In this document: positions 42,026 to 53,625 of the stretch, in pieces | How positions within the stretch are numbered: position 1 is the first letter of the stretch | Layout: the number at the start of each line of letters is the position of its first letter | Assembly: GCF_963678635.1 (NCBI RefSeq) | Contig: NC_087062.1 | Span: 1,490,001 to 1,550,000, forward strand | Source of the DNA: Symsagittifera roscoffensis | Taxonomy: Eukaryota > Xenacoelomorpha > Acoela > Convolutidae | DNA length: 60,000 nt | Direction of reading: 5' to 3' | The notes under the pieces: generated by a model | Seen by the model: the letters and a program-made list of their open reading frames with translations, nothing else | Databases searched by the model: none | What the model was told of the DNA's origin: nothing | Translations under genes and position numbers: made by a program

Positions 42026-42757
42026 ATCAAAACTGAAAGCTCAAAAATTGCTCAACGTTTTATATGTTTCCCAAGGTAATTAATTAATGAACTATTACAG
42101 GCAGGAAAAAAAGTACAACCTGAAGGTTCATTTTCTTCTTGTAGTACAAATAGAATAAACAAACTAAATTAAAGCCAACATCCTTACAATTTGTCCAGAA
42201 ATTATTTCTTAGCTAATTTCATTTTTAAAACTGGTCATGATAATACATGATAATCAATTTTCAGCTGAAAAATTTGCATCTTTGCTTTTGTTACTAATAC
42301 TCCCGCTGAACTCCATATTATTAGAAAAATCTAAGTTTTTAGCAACAAAAAATATTACATTAAATCCTAAAAACGAACTTAAGTTTGATTAAATTGGACT
42401 AGCCCAAAATTACATAAAATTCTTTTGAAGAAAAAATCGAATTTTCCACGAAAAATTTTCTTTTCATCACAAAAAATACTATGTGTCTTGGTGCATTATG
42501 TGCACATTCATCGAAAAATTGTTCGTTAGCAGCTTTTCAACAGAGCCAAAAATTGATTATCCTAGCCACTAGAGCAATAATTTACCTTTTGAAGCCACAT
42601 TACTTAAATTCAATTCCTACAAGAGAGCTGTAACTTAAGCAAAGATCAATTTGTTAGAACAAAAATGAATTGACTAGGATTAAAAATATAGCCCCTGATA
42701 CTACCTGTTAGAAATATAATGTTTTCAATTGAACTCGAAAATATAACTTGTCATCAA
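42026..42757. other. ZnF-5/ZnF-6 spacer
   Basis: AT-rich with no gene or repeat recognised. It should contain any promoter of ZnF-5, if that gene has its own. Confidence 0.5.
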
Positions 42758-43318
42758 TTAATGAAGAAAAGTTTCGGAGTCTTCCTTGGAAAGATTGTGG
42801 ACAGTCAAAAGATGTTTCTTTAAGCTACCTTTCGTGGAGCACTTCTTTTGACACAATCTACACAGCATTGTTAAATCAGCGCCACCTAGATGTTTTAGCT
42901 TGTAATGAGTTTTCAAGTTTCCTTTCTGAGTGGCCTTATATGGACATAAAGCACACTGGAGATCATTTGGAGTTTCAGGAAGAATGTTCATGTCTTTCAA
43001 AATAGTACCGATGTCTTTTTTCTGCGCTTGATTGGCGACCAAATCAGCACCTCCTGTCAACGTGACCATTGTTTTTGGTTTTTTGGAACGGGGCATTGAG
43101 GCAGAATTAGATTCGGTTAACCTTTTAGAAATCAATTTCGGCTGATTAAAAATCATTTCCGATAAAACTTTTGGCACTAGATGGCAAGATCCATAAACAA
43201 CTCTTGACACTGAGTCAACGATAATAAGGAACGTCTCAGAAACATTCATGCTATCGCATTTCTCAAAGATGGCCGTTTCGAAGTTGAAAATGAAATCGAA
43301 AACACTTGTATCAGACAT
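42758..43318 (-). CDS. C2H2 zinc-finger protein, array member ZnF-6
   Basis: The product has 186 residues. The N-terminus is SVFDFIFNFETAIFEKCDS then LIIVDSVSRVVYGSCHLVP. A basic patch (PRSKKPKT) is followed by KKDIGTILKDMNILP..NDLQ, finger 1 (122-143, CALCPYKATQKGNL), linker LGGADLTML, finger 2 (153-174, CRLCQKKCSTKGSLKKHLL) and SKEDSETFLH. The acceptor AATTTCAG ends 9 nt before the ATG, and TTTTAG abuts the ATG directly. It is a tandem duplicate of ZnF-7, only about 250 bp away. Confidence 0.9.
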   Translation of the reverse strand: MSDTSVFDFIFNFETAIFEKCDSMNVSETFLIIVDSVSRVVYGSCHLVPKVLSEMIFNQPKLISKRLTESNSASMPRSKKPKTMVTLTGGADLVANQAQKKDIGTILKDMNILPETPNDLQCALCPYKATQKGNLKTHYKLKHLGGADLTMLCRLCQKKCSTKGSLKKHLLTVHNLSKEDSETFLH

Positions 43319-43571
43319 CTAAAAGAACTGAAATTCACTTATTTCAAAGCATTATTCTTAAATGACAAGTTCTCAAGGTACCATTTTTAGTCAACAATTG
43401 AAGAGAAAAAATTGAAGAACTAATTTTGACTTTTTGCCAACATCAAATAAATCTAATCTTAAATAAAGAACTTGTTTCTAACAAATCTGAGTCAATTATG
43501 ATTTGGAATATAGTTCATAAAAATTCCTGTTAGTTTTATAGTGTTTCATTTGAAGCCTGACGTCACTTTCA

Positions 43572-44132
43572 TTAGCGGAGAAAAGCATCAACGTCTTCTT
43601 TGGAAAGATTGTGTACTTTCAAAAGATGCATCTTCAAGTTACCTTTTGTAGCACATTTCTTTTGACACAATCTACACAGCATAGTCAAATCAGCGCCACC
43701 TAGATGTTTCAGCTTGTAATGTGTTTTCAAGTTTCCTTTCTGAGTGGCCTTTTATGGACATAAAGCACACTGAAGATCATTTGTTGTTTCAGGAAGAATG
43801 TTCATGTCTTTGAAAATCGTACCGATGTCTTTTTTCTGCGTTTGATTGGCGACCAAATCAGCACCTGCTGTCAACGTCACCACTGTTTTTGGCTTTTTTG
43901 CACCAGGCATTGCAGCAGAATTAGATCCAATTGTTCTCTTAGGAATCAACTTCACCAGATTAAAATTCATCTCTGAGGAAATTCTTGGCACTAATTTGCA
44001 GGATCCGTAAACAATATTTGAAACTGAGTCGACAACGTTTAAAAGCTTCTCAGATGCATTCAAGCTAGCGCATTTCTCCAAGATGGACTTTTCAAAGTTG
44101 AAAATGAAATCAAACAAAGTTGCTTCCGACAT
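43572..44132 (-). pseudogene. C2H2 zinc-finger gene ZnF-7 with one nonsense codon
   Basis: Apart from one codon the frame is open from the ATG at 44132 to the final TAA at 43572, 186 codons like its neighbour ZnF-6. At 43754-43752 the Tyr codon of finger 1's CPYK (TAT in ZnF-6) is TAA. The rest of finger 1, the LGGADLTML linker, finger 2 (CRLCQKKCATKGNLKMHLL) and the SKEDVDAFLR tail remain in frame and undamaged. The truncated product would have 126 residues and no complete finger. This is a very young pseudogene, a segregating null allele or a sequencing error. The acceptor TTTTTCAG ends 9 nt before the ATG. Confidence 0.88.
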
Positions 44133-44336
44133 TTTAAAGATCTGAAAAATCATTTATTTGTTAGCAATTTCCCACATGTTTTCAATGCAAAATTTCCAGT
44201 GATTAAATGATGATCAAAACATTGAACTTATCTAAACTAGTAAGCAATTTTCAACAAAGCTATATCTACATTGGAATAAAATCATCTAAGGGACATCTTT
44301 ACATCTAGTTAAAGTTTTTTTTTAAATCTTTGACTT

Positions 44337-44873
44337 TCATTCTAACAACTTCTCGGCCTTGTCACTTGACAGTTTATGCACCGCTATCATATGTCTTTTG
44401 GCGCTTTTTTTCATAGAAAATGTTTGCTCACAAATTGCACAAGCTACTGAAAGTCCCCCTCCCCCTAAATGCTTCAACTTGTAGTGAGTCTTCAGACTGT
44501 TCTTAGCAGTTGCCTTATATGGACACAAAGTGCACTGCAGATCATCAGGCACTTCTGGAAGTATGTTCAGTTTCTTCAACGCAGATCCGACATCTCTATT
44601 TTGCGTGAAAGTCTGTTTTTTCATAGACTTGTTGGAAGTTTGATATGGCTTAGATTCTTCCACTTTGCTAAACTGTCTTTTATAAGAAACATTGCGTTCA
44701 ATTAGATTGAAATCATCGAAATAAGATTCCAAATTAATCATTAGCTCGCCGATTGGCTCATTTTCATCTCTCTCAAAAACATCCAATGTTTGGGACCTCA
44801 CTTCCATCAAACTCTGTATTAACTTTCCATTCAATGCAATCGAAAATCTCATAGTGTCTTGCAAGCAAGCCAT
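44337..44873 (-). CDS. C2H2 zinc-finger protein, array member ZnF-8
   Basis: The product has 178 residues. The N-terminus (MACLQDTMRFSIALNGKLIQ) is followed by LDVFERDENEPIGELMINL, which keeps the hydrophobic-D-x(n)-IG-x pattern of the family. After the SYKRQFSK basic stretch come RDVGSALKKLNILP..DDLQ, finger 1 (114-135, CTLCPYKATAKNSL), linker LGGGGLSVA, finger 2 (145-166, CAICEQTFSMKKSAKRHM) and SSDKAEKLLE. The acceptor TTTTCTAG ends 10 nt before the ATG. Only about 200 bp separate its stop from the start of ZnF-7, little room for a separate promoter. Confidence 0.9.
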   Translation of the reverse strand: MACLQDTMRFSIALNGKLIQSLMEVRSQTLDVFERDENEPIGELMINLESYFDDFNLIERNVSYKRQFSKVEESKPYQTSNKSMKKQTFTQNRDVGSALKKLNILPEVPDDLQCTLCPYKATAKNSLKTHYKLKHLGGGGLSVACAICEQTFSMKKSAKRHMIAVHKLSSDKAEKLLE

Positions 44874-46069
44874 GAAATCAAACCTAGAAAATATTTTATT
44901 AAGATACTGTCAAATATCGCTTTTAATCGTTTTCATCGTAGAGAGATAAAATCACCAGTAGAACTTTCATCATCTCGACTGGAACCAAAACATTACATTA
45001 TAAGTCAGCTTGGCGTATGTTATCTAATACTCCAAGATTATTGAAAACGCAAACTCTTCCCCATCATAAATCTCCAAGCCTAGCACAAAAAATAGCTTTT
45101 AGAAAAAAAATAGACGAGGAAAAGTGGCATTTTCAGACCCGGATCAGATTGGTAAGTCATTGAAAACAAATGTTGATAGTTTCTACGAGGGCACCTCTGA
45201 TAATTTTCTCTAGTTCAGTGTAGAAAATTTTACTGAATTTCGAAGCAAATGCTGTTCAAAATGTACATTGAAAACAGGCATTTTACAGAATAAAATCCTG
45301 AATTTGCCTTTAGTTTTGACCACTAGTTTAAATAAAAGTCTTCACTACGTTTATCGACTCTTAAAAAATCTGCACTTCCCCAAAACCTTTTAAACTCATT
45401 TTACCAGGTGAAGTCAACTGAACTTAAATGAAAAAAATAATTACATTGTTAGTACAAGCAAAAAAAACATCATTTTCTGTGGGCGGCCAAACTTCTGATC
45501 AAATATAATTCTGATCAAATCATTTTGTGGCTGTTGTGAAAAAATTGAAACCTTCTGCAGTTGAAACAACAAAACGACAAATTTTGATCCAAAAAAAACA
45601 TGAAAACAGGCAAAAAAGATAAGTGGGATCTTCAAAACAGAAGAAAGAAGGGTATTCTTATGATGAAGGGACAATATGATGAAAAATTTTCAACCAATCA
45701 GAATCGTGAGAGGTTCTTATTGGCTAAAAGACAGTTGAGGAAAATCAAACTCATTCCAAACAGAAAATGGAATAAAGCAGTACAGCAGTATGACAGTTCG
45801 TTTAGCTATACAATAAACTTTTATTTTTTTTTTCATATATAATAATTAGTTTAAGATTGTTTTCCAATACTCGTTCTCAATTTCGATTTCGCATTTTCCA
45901 GAATATATGCAACTGCTTGTTTTCTAATCGGTCAAAATTAATGGCCTGGATTTATTCTCTTTCAGTGAGATTTTTGAACACGCACTTTTGATTGGCTGAA
46001 AATAACTGAAAACTAGCCTGTAACTTACAAAAAACAGCATAAACTGGAAACAAGATCAGCACCCCTTGA
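44874..46069. other. Spacer upstream of ZnF-8
   Basis: AT-rich, with no supported gene. A Lys-rich frame of 80 codons (45600-45842, plus strand) lacks any motif. Short ATTGGCTGAAA words near 45690 and 45990 recur inside MITE M2. Confidence 0.45.
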
Positions 46070-47760
46070 GTGTATTCCGATAACATCCAATTACAGCGTT
46101 GGTAATTTCAAATTTTGTTAGATTTTTATTCAAGTTTTTTAAAAAATCAAATTATGTAAAACCATAAAATTTTGAAGTTTTCCAAATCTAAGTTATTTGA
46201 AAAACTTTAAAATGACATAAAAAACGTCACATCTCTGAAACTAAAAGCAATTGAGCAGTCGCAATTGGACGCAAGATTTGCAACTCCCGCGAGCACTCTC
46301 ACAGTACCCAACTGAAACGTTGGGAATTTCAAATTTCGAGAAACTTCAAATTTAGGTTATCTAAAAAAAAGTTATGAAAAAACCATAAAAAACGTCATAT
46401 CTCGAAAACTAAAAATAAATGAGCAGTCATAATTGGGGGCAGGATTCGCAAGTCCTGAGAGTATTGTGACAGCCCCCCATTACAGGGTTAGGAAATCATC
46501 TTTTTAAAAAAAAGTTTAATTTAAATTTTCTGGTAACTTTTTTAAAAAATCACAAAAAACATGATATCTCGAAAATTAACGGGAGTTGAGCAGTCTTATT
46601 CGGAGGCCAAATCCACAACCCCTGGAACTCTGACAGAGCCTCACAATAAATACCTCAAATTTTGGGATTTTTTTATATCTAAGTTCTTTGAATAAGTTTA
46701 AAAAACATACAGCAAAACTCATAACTCGGAAATTAAGAGCATTAGAGCAGCAATTTGGACTCAACATTTGCATGGAACTCCTGCGAGCACCCTCACAATA
46801 TTCCACAACAAGTGTGGGAATTTCAAATCTTTTTATATTTTTTTAATTTAAGTTTTTGAATCTTTTTTGAAAAATCACAAAAAATTTTTTTAGGAAAACT
46901 ACAAGGATTTGAGCAGTCACATTTGGAGGCAAGATTCGCAACCACTGAGAATTCTCTAGCGAACAGTAGAAACCTCATATTTTTCGATAATTTTGATAAC
47001 TAAGTTCTCAGAACAATTTTAAAAAGACGTAACAAACGTCATATCTCAAAAACTAAGAGCAATTGAGCAGTTGCATTTGGACGCAATAATTGCAACATGG
47101 AAATCCTGAAAGAATCCTCACAGTACTCAACTACAAGCTTGGGAATTTCAAGTCTTTTAAAAATTTTTTAACTTTTTTTAAATCACAAAAACGTCATACC
47201 TCGAAAACTACAAAGAAATGAGCTTTCATAATTGGAGGCAAGAATTGCAACCCTTGAGAGTAGCCTGACAAAGCCTCACTATAGAGTGAAGAACTTCAAT
47301 TTCTGAAGCTTTTTATATCTAAGTTCTTTGACCAATTTTAAAAAGACATAGAAAACGTCACTTCTCGGAGAACTCAAAACGTTCCAGCAGTCACATTTCG
47401 ACTCAAGATTTAAGACTGCTAAGAGTACCCTTTCAGTACCCAATTACAAGGTTGTAAGTTTCAATCTTGTGATTTTTTTAAATCTAAATTTTCTGGAAAT
47501 TGAACAAATAAAACTTAAAAATAGTCAAATCTCGAAAACTACGAGGATTTGAGCAACTATATTCGGAGGCAGGATTCGCAAATCATGCGAGTACCCTAAT
47601 AGCACCCAACTACAGGATTGCAAATATCGAAATTGAGGCATTTTTTTAATTAAAGCTCTCTGAAAATTTTGAAAAAGTTTCAACAATTGTCGCATCTTGT
47701 AAGCTTAAAGGATTTGCGCATTCACAATTGGAGCTTAAATTCGAAACACCTGGGGCCAAC
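46070..47760. repeat. Degenerate satellite, unit about 162 bp, about 10 copies
   Basis: Each unit contains CGTCATATCTCGAAAACTA, then AATTGAGCAGTC, GGAGGCAAGATTCGCAA, CCTGAGAGTACCC and ACAGGGTTGGGAATTTCAA with changes. The AACTA..GAGCAG landmark falls near 46242, 46408, 46573, 46732, 46897, 47050, 47207, 47370, 47537 and 47700, so units run from 153 to 167 bp. Divergence between units is high. Part of the array is repeated at 52190-53080 by the segmental duplication. Confidence 0.85.
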
Positions 47761-48094
47761 CCTGATAGCATCCCACTATTGGGTCGCCTTTTTAATTTCG
47801 GTGAAATAAGCACTGAATTAAAAGTGAAAAATCGGAAAAAATTCTCAAACATTGCAATATACGATATAGCTTAAAATTGAAAAAAGTCTTTGATTGAACA
47901 TGCAAAATCATTTTGCTTAAACATGGGAGATAGCTGTCACACGCATTTAAATATAGCAATTAAAAGTGAAAAATCGAAAAAATTCACAAACATTGCAATA
48001 TACGATATAGCTTAAACGTGAAAAAAAAATCTTTCGTTAAACATGCCAAATTATTATGCTTAAACATGGAAGATAGCTGTCACACGCATTTAAA

Positions 48095-48142
48095 TATAGT
48101 ATAGATAGATAGATAGATAGAAAGATAGATAGATAGATAGAT
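48095..48142. repeat. GATA microsatellite
   Basis: A (GATA)n tract interrupted by one AAAG. The duplicate at 53415-53462 is uninterrupted and about the same length. Confidence 0.9.
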
Positions 48143-48235
48143 GAAATTCAAACATTCGGTCCCTCCCTCAAGAGGGACGCCACCAAAAGAAAACACCTAA
48201 TTCATTAAATAAGCATCAAAAAAGTAGCCCTTTAC

Positions 48236-48305
48236 CTGATAAGAAACCCTACCCTCGTAGTTAGAGTCTTATGTCTTACCAACTGGGCAACAACGCCTAG
48301 CTGAC
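48236..48305 (-). mobile_element. tRNA-like sequence (Lys-like anticodon arm), SINE head or tRNA pseudogene
   Basis: On the minus strand GCCCAGTTGGTAAGAC, then ATAAGACTCTAA, then GAGGGTAGGGTTTC follow the order D arm, anticodon arm and T arm of animal tRNA-Lys (CAGTTGGTAGAGC, GACTCTTAATC, GGGTTCGA). The anticodon loop is damaged and the B box has lost its CGA, so it is not a working tRNA. It is duplicated at 53556-53625. Confidence 0.6.
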
Positions 48306-48526
48306 TTGAAAAAACTAGCCACTATTAAAACGGAAACAACACATGCTGTTCAAATGCCAATACTAAAATGGGATGCATCTAAAATGCAAATTTGTTGAGC
48401 ACTGATTTGTTATCGTTTTGATTTGAAAACAAAACTTGACTCATAAAACAAAAAGCATTTGCTGGTGAGAAAAAGGGAAAAATTTGACAAAAATTATTGC
48501 GGTACTTCACAGTTTCATCAAAGTTC

Positions 48527-48595
48527 CGGCGGCGATTCGAGCCATAACTGACAAAACAAGAAGAAACCCACTACCCAAATGATTAAAAATATCGA
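48527..48595 (-). mobile_element. tRNA-like SINE head
   Basis: On the minus strand TTTGGGTAGTGGGTTTCT is followed about 30 bases later by a B-box-like GGCTCGAATCGCC. It is duplicated at 53847-53915. The A box is weak. Confidence 0.4.
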
Positions 48596-48809
48596 AGAAC
48601 TGACTTTCAATTGATTAAAAACACTTAAAATTACAGGGTCCAGAAAAGAGATTTTGCTTAAAATTACTATTTGGGGAAAACGAAATCTAGTACGCAATCG
48701 AGAAAGCAGTTACTCACAAACTAACATTTCAGTCTACATTCAAAGAAGTAAACACTATAACACTCAAAGCGAAACTCAAGTACCCTGAAGTTGAACGTAT
48801 CGCATGCTA

Positions 48810-49352
48810 TTAATCGAGGAGTTTCGATGCGTGCTCACTAGAAAGAGCATGAGAACTTATCATATGTCTCTTCGTGTTTTTCTTCTGAGAAAATCTTTGT
48901 TTACAAATGGGACAATCCACTGCTAAACCACCGCCTCCTAAATGCTTCAACTGGTAATGAGTTTACAAATTGACCTTAGCTGTTCATTTATAAGGGCATA
49001 ATGTACACTGCAGATCATCAAAAACTTCAGGAATTAGGTTCAACTTCTTCAGCGCGGAGCCAACATCCCTAGAAGAAACCGGATGGGGACCCGAAATTTT
49101 GGAAAATATAGAGTTGAACTTAGTGTTCAGTGAAGCAGCGTCCAATTGACGTTTAGTGTCAGGCGATACTTTGAATTTCAGCATAGAACATGCAGGCCAG
49201 CTCTGGACTTCGAAGGAGAGTTGGATACTTCCCTCCGACATTTGATCCTTTCTCTGAATCCAGAATCAGACATGATCGCAATTGTTCAGAAACTGTTCAT
49301 CAATTGTTAGAAAAACCCGCATCATATCTTTGATATCTTTGGGGGCATCCAT
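48810..49352 (-). pseudogene. Decayed C2H2 zinc-finger gene in block P copy 1
   Basis: It starts ATGGATGCCCCC at 49352, 13 nt after an acceptor-like TTTTCAG, and ends with the family tail SSEHASKLLD and TAA at 48810. A stop follows early (NNCDHV*), because 13 bases present in the other copy are missing here. The middle continues in another frame (GSIQLSFEVQSW to RDVGSALKKLNLIP). Finger 1 has two in-frame stops, TGA in place of the Ala after CPYK and TAA in place of the Lys before THYQ. Linker and finger 2 (CPICKQRFSQKKNTKRHM) remain. Clearly non-functional. Confidence 0.9.
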
Positions 49353-49842
49353 GCAATTTTCAAACCTGAAAATGTAAGAACATGCAACTTTCTAATTTCT
49401 ACGCTAAGTTATACGCTAAGTTAAATGTCACAATTTTTCATTTATGCAGAGCTACCCATCACTTGCGATAGGATAATTGATTTAATTTAATTCTCAGAGG
49501 AGACTGCTTCTATCAAGTGAAAGAACTGAATGATCTGACTGCCCTTTTAGGCACCTGCAGTAGTTTTCTTTAGATCTTTTAAAATCCGCTGGTAAGTAGC
49601 GCGTATTAATCGCACCGAACTGGCAATTTTTAAACAGCAATAGAATTAAAACTTGTATCAGGGCGAAGCCTTGATTATTCCAAATGCCCTTTAAACAGAT
49701 TGAAAACATTCAGTTGTTGGTTAAAATGTATAAATATTTCAAAAAAATGAACTATTCTGATTTTTTTTCTTAATTTTACCCCCACACGCTATCTTAGAAA
49801 CAATGTAATATAACTTGCGTCTGATCAACTTTTATTAAGATG

Positions 49843-50985
49843 AAAGTGGCCTCAATTTGATTTGGAGAACATCCGATAATAATAATATCAGATCAAGTGT
49901 CAGGCAAACGAAAAACTTCTTTCAAGCGCCTTTAAATTATCTAGTGCACTATTTAAGGTTGATTTCAGAAATTCAATTTGCATAGTATGGGAGCTACGTT
50001 TGATAGCATGACAGATTTTTAGTGCGTTGTTTCTTTTTAGCAGACTCAAAATAATCAGCAAGTCAGAAATTCATACGCTGCATTGACAAGAAACAGCCAC
50101 TTGCTCCGCTTCGCTATGCTGCGTTTTCATTCGGAAAAAATGTATTGTCGATGTAAACCAGCGTTTGCTGTTAAAATAAATTATTTTTCCTTGAGTTTTG
50201 TTGGTGAACCATGAAATGATTGCCTCAATCATGAAAACTCAACCCCAGTCCACGCTCCTGTTCACTTTGTTCGATCAGCTAATTGTTCCATCTACTAAAC
50301 TGTTAAACTCTGCCAGAAGAACTATATTTCATTTTTATGCTAAAATTCGTTCTGCTAAAAAAAACCAATCACCCATAGTTTTTTTGCAAGTTTCGCTTGG
50401 CTAATGAAAGTGGCCTCAATTGTAAGTGGCCTCAATTTGATTTGGAGAACATCTGATTATAATAATATCAGATCAAGTGTCAGGCAAAAGAAAAACTTCA
50501 CTCAAGCGCTTTTAAATTATCTAGTGCACTACTTAAGGTTGATTTCAGAAATTCAATTTGCATAGTATGGGAGCTACGTTTGATAGCATGACAGATTTTT
50601 AGCGCGTTGTTTCTTTTTAGCAGACTCAAAATAATCAGCGAGTCAGAAATTCATACGCTGCATTGACAAGAAACAGCCACTTGCTCCGCTTCGCTATGCT
50701 GCGTTTTCATTCGGAAAAAAGGTATTGTCGATGTAAACCAGCGTTTGCTGTTAAAATAAATCACTTTTCCTTGAGTTTTGTTGGTGAACCATGAAATGAT
50801 TGCCTTAATCATGAAAACTCAACCCCAGTCCACGCTCCTGTTCACTTCGTTCAATCAGCTAATTGTTCCATCTACTAAACTGTTAAACTCTGCCAAAAGA
50901 ACTATATTTCATTTTTATGCTAAAATTCGTTCTGTAAAAAAAAAACCGATCACCCATAGTTTTTTTGCAACTTGCGCTAGGCAAC
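49843..50985. repeat. Tandem duplication, unit 580 bp, two copies
   Basis: AAGTGGCCTCAATTTGATTT and all later landmarks, such as GGTGAACCATGAAATGATTG (50203 and 50783), recur at an offset of 580 bp. Identity is very high, so it is more recent than the P-Q duplication. Confidence 0.95.
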
Positions 50986-51539
50986 GATTAGGGTCTTTTG
51001 CACAAAACGAAAACGGCCCAAAATTAAAATCTTTATTAGCTATAACTACTGCGGCAGAATTTGATTGGCTAATATTAGCCAATCCAATTCAAGCAACACA
51101 TAGTGAAACATGTCAATAAACTGTTCCAGCAGAAAAAAAATATCAGCCAAGCTTACTGAAAATGTGAATCTTAATCAAATAATAAAAATGATTTCATGTT
51201 TCTTATGAAATTATACCTAAACGAAAGAAGTTCATTTAAATGTTTTCAACGCGAAACATTTTTTTTATCGTTTTGGTCATTTCGGCCAAAAATTTTATCT
51301 GCTCTAAACTTTAGTTGAAATGCCGGACCGTGATGTTTGCATTTGATTGGCTAATGAACCAAACAGATTGAACCACATATTAAGATCAAGATGTAGAAAT
51401 GCTTATTTTGGGCAGTTTAGTGCATAAGACCGAACGATTCTTTAAGTTTAGTATAACAATTGGGCAAATCAGCTGCGCATATAGCAATTTATAAATGGCA
51501 ATTTGATAATTTATACTACTCATACAAAATTATGGATTT

Positions 51540-51705
51540 TGTTAACAATTAACACCCACCCCCCCCCCCCCCCCCTTATTGCAATATGGGAGAAATTGTT
51601 AACAAGGTACAAAATTCGTATATGCTTAACTATTCAATTCTTCCTTTATAGCGGGGGATTTTCTTAACAAGGTACCATAGAGGGGGGGGGAATAGTTAAC
51701 AAGAT
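51540..51705. repeat. C-tract/G-tract element with GTTAACAA flanks
   Basis: GTTAACAATTAACACC, a run of C, TATTGCAATATGGGAG, GTTAACAAGGTAC, ATATGCTTAACTATT, then a run of G and ATAGTTAACAAGATC. The arrangement is roughly palindromic: GTTAAC with C-rich on the left, G-rich with GTTAAC on the right. It is repeated at 58365-58530 and, weathered, at 15365-15500. Confidence 0.65.
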
Positions 51706-53414
51706 CAAAAAACACTAGTGATACAATTCCGAACAATGAAAAAATGCTAGCCATATTTTCTCATAGTATGAGAAACGAAAAAAAATTGCCAAAAGCTTCT
51801 ATTTAAAAAAAGTCAAAATATTAATAATAAACTGAAAACGGAAATATTAAAAAAGAATCTTCTCTTTATCTTCTCGATTTTTTAAAGATTGTTTATGGCA
51901 TTGTTTATTGAAATTCAACTTATACTTTCAACAAAATTGAATTTCAACAAATCTGATCACTAACTAAAATTAAAAAAACTACGAACAAGTTTTACAAAAA
52001 CAGAAAAATAAGCAGAAACCAATGAAGTTTTTCAACAAACGAAAAGTGAAACTACTACCAACAAGAGCAATGAGATACAATAAAATTAGAAAAAAAAACA
52101 CAATCTTCCTATTCTAAGATTGTAGAAAAAGTTACATTTTGCAAAAATTACAAGTGCAAAAGTTTGCAAAAATTACAAGTACAATTTTTGGAAAACTACA
52201 AGGATTTGAGCAGTCACATTTGGAGGCAAGATTCGCAACCACTGAGAATCCTCTAGCGAACAGTAGAGACCTCAAATTTTTCGATAAATTTGATAACTAA
52301 ATTCTCAGAACAATTTTAAAAAGACGTAACAAACGTCATATCTCAGAAACTGAGAGCAATTGAGCAGTCGCATTTGGACGCAATAATTGCAACATGGAAA
52401 TCCTGAAAGCATCTTCACAGTACTCAACTACAAGCTTGGGAATTTTAAGTTTTTTAAAATTTTTAAACTTTTTTTTAAATCACAAAAACGTCATACCTCG
52501 AAAACTACAAAAAAATGAGCTTTCATAATTGGAGGCAAGAATTGCAACCCTTGAGAGTAGCCTGACAACTCTGAGAGTAGCCTAACAAAGCCTCACTATA
52601 GAGTGAAGAACTTCAAATTTTAAAGCTTTTTATATCTAAGTTCTTTGACCAATTTTAAAAAGACATAGAAAACGTCACATCTCGCAGAAATGAAAACGTT
52701 CCAGCAGTCACATTTCGACTCAAGATTTAAGACTGCTAAGAGTACCCTTACAGTACCCAGTTACAAGGTTGTAAGTTTCAATCTTGTGATTTTTTTAAAT
52801 CTAAATTTTCAGGAAAATGAACAAATATAACTTAAAAATTGTCAAATCTCGAAAACTACGAGGATTTGAGCAACTATATTCGGAGGCAGGATTCGCAAAT
52901 CATGCGAGTACCCTAATAACACCCAACTACAGGATTTCAAATATCGAAATTGAGGCATTTTTTTTCAATTAAAGCTCTCTGAAAATTTTGAAACAGTTTC
53001 AACAATTGTCGCATCTCGTAAGCTTAAAAGATTTGAGCATTCACAATTGGAGCTTAAATTCGAAACACCTGGGGCCAACCCTGATAGCATCCCACTATTG
53101 GGTCGCTTTTTTAATTTCGGTGAAATAAGCACTGAATTAAAAGTGAAAAATCGGAAAACATTCTCAAACATTGCAATATACGATATAGCTTAAAATTGAA
53201 AAAAAATCTTTGATTGAACATGCAAAATCATTTTGCTTAAACATGGGAGATAGCTGTCACACGCATTTAAATATAGCAATTAAAACTGAAAAATCGAAAA
53301 AATTCACAAACATTGCAATATACGATATAGCTTAAACGTGAAAAAAAAATCTTTCGTTAAACATGCAAAATTATTATGCTTAAACATGGAAGATAGCTGT
53401 CACACGCATTTAAA

Positions 53415-53420
53415 TATAGT

Positions 53421-53462
<42 letters not shown>
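53415..53462. repeat. GATA microsatellite, duplicate
   Basis: Uninterrupted (GATA)n tract, the counterpart of 48095-48142. Confidence 0.9.
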
Positions 53463-53555
53463 GAAATTCAAACATTCGGTCCCTCCCTCAAGAGGGACGC
53501 CACCAAAAGAAAACACCTAATTCATTAAATAAGCATCAAAAAAGTAGCCCTTTAC

Positions 53556-53625
53556 CTGATAAGAAACCCTACCCTCGTAGTTAGAGTCTTATGTCTTACC
53601 AACTGGGCAACAACGCCTAGCTGAC
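53556..53625 (-). mobile_element. tRNA-Lys-like sequence, duplicate
   Basis: Copy of 48236-48305 within block P copy 2. Confidence 0.6.

Larger units (their letters stand above)
46893..49381. repeat. Segmental duplication block P, copy 1
   Basis: Matches 52190-54717 almost base for base at a nearly constant offset of about 5.3 kb. It contains half of the satellite, a GATA microsatellite, a MITE M2 half-site, two tRNA-like heads and a decayed zinc-finger gene. The right end is at GAAAATGTAAGAAC. Confidence 0.92.
49400..52189. repeat. Segmental duplication block Q, copy 1
   Basis: Matches 56799 to about 59020, starting ACGCTAAGTT. This copy has an extra 580-bp internal tandem duplication (49843-50404 repeated at 50405-50985), which Q copy 2 lacks. 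It includes part of the R1 repeat (TTGTATCAGGGCGAAGCC near 49653) and the C/G-tract element at 51540-51705. I found no gene in it. The frames that recur in both copies are preserved because the DNA is duplicated. Confidence 0.9.

Noticed and set aside
47646-47852. 68-codon minus frame conserved at 52965-53171
   Set aside because: Conserved only because the DNA is duplicated; the sequence is satellite.
49494-49709. 71-codon minus frame (MFSICLKGIWNN) recurring at 56827-57108
   Set aside because: Present twice through the Q duplication and overlapping an R1 repeat piece; no domain or splice evidence.
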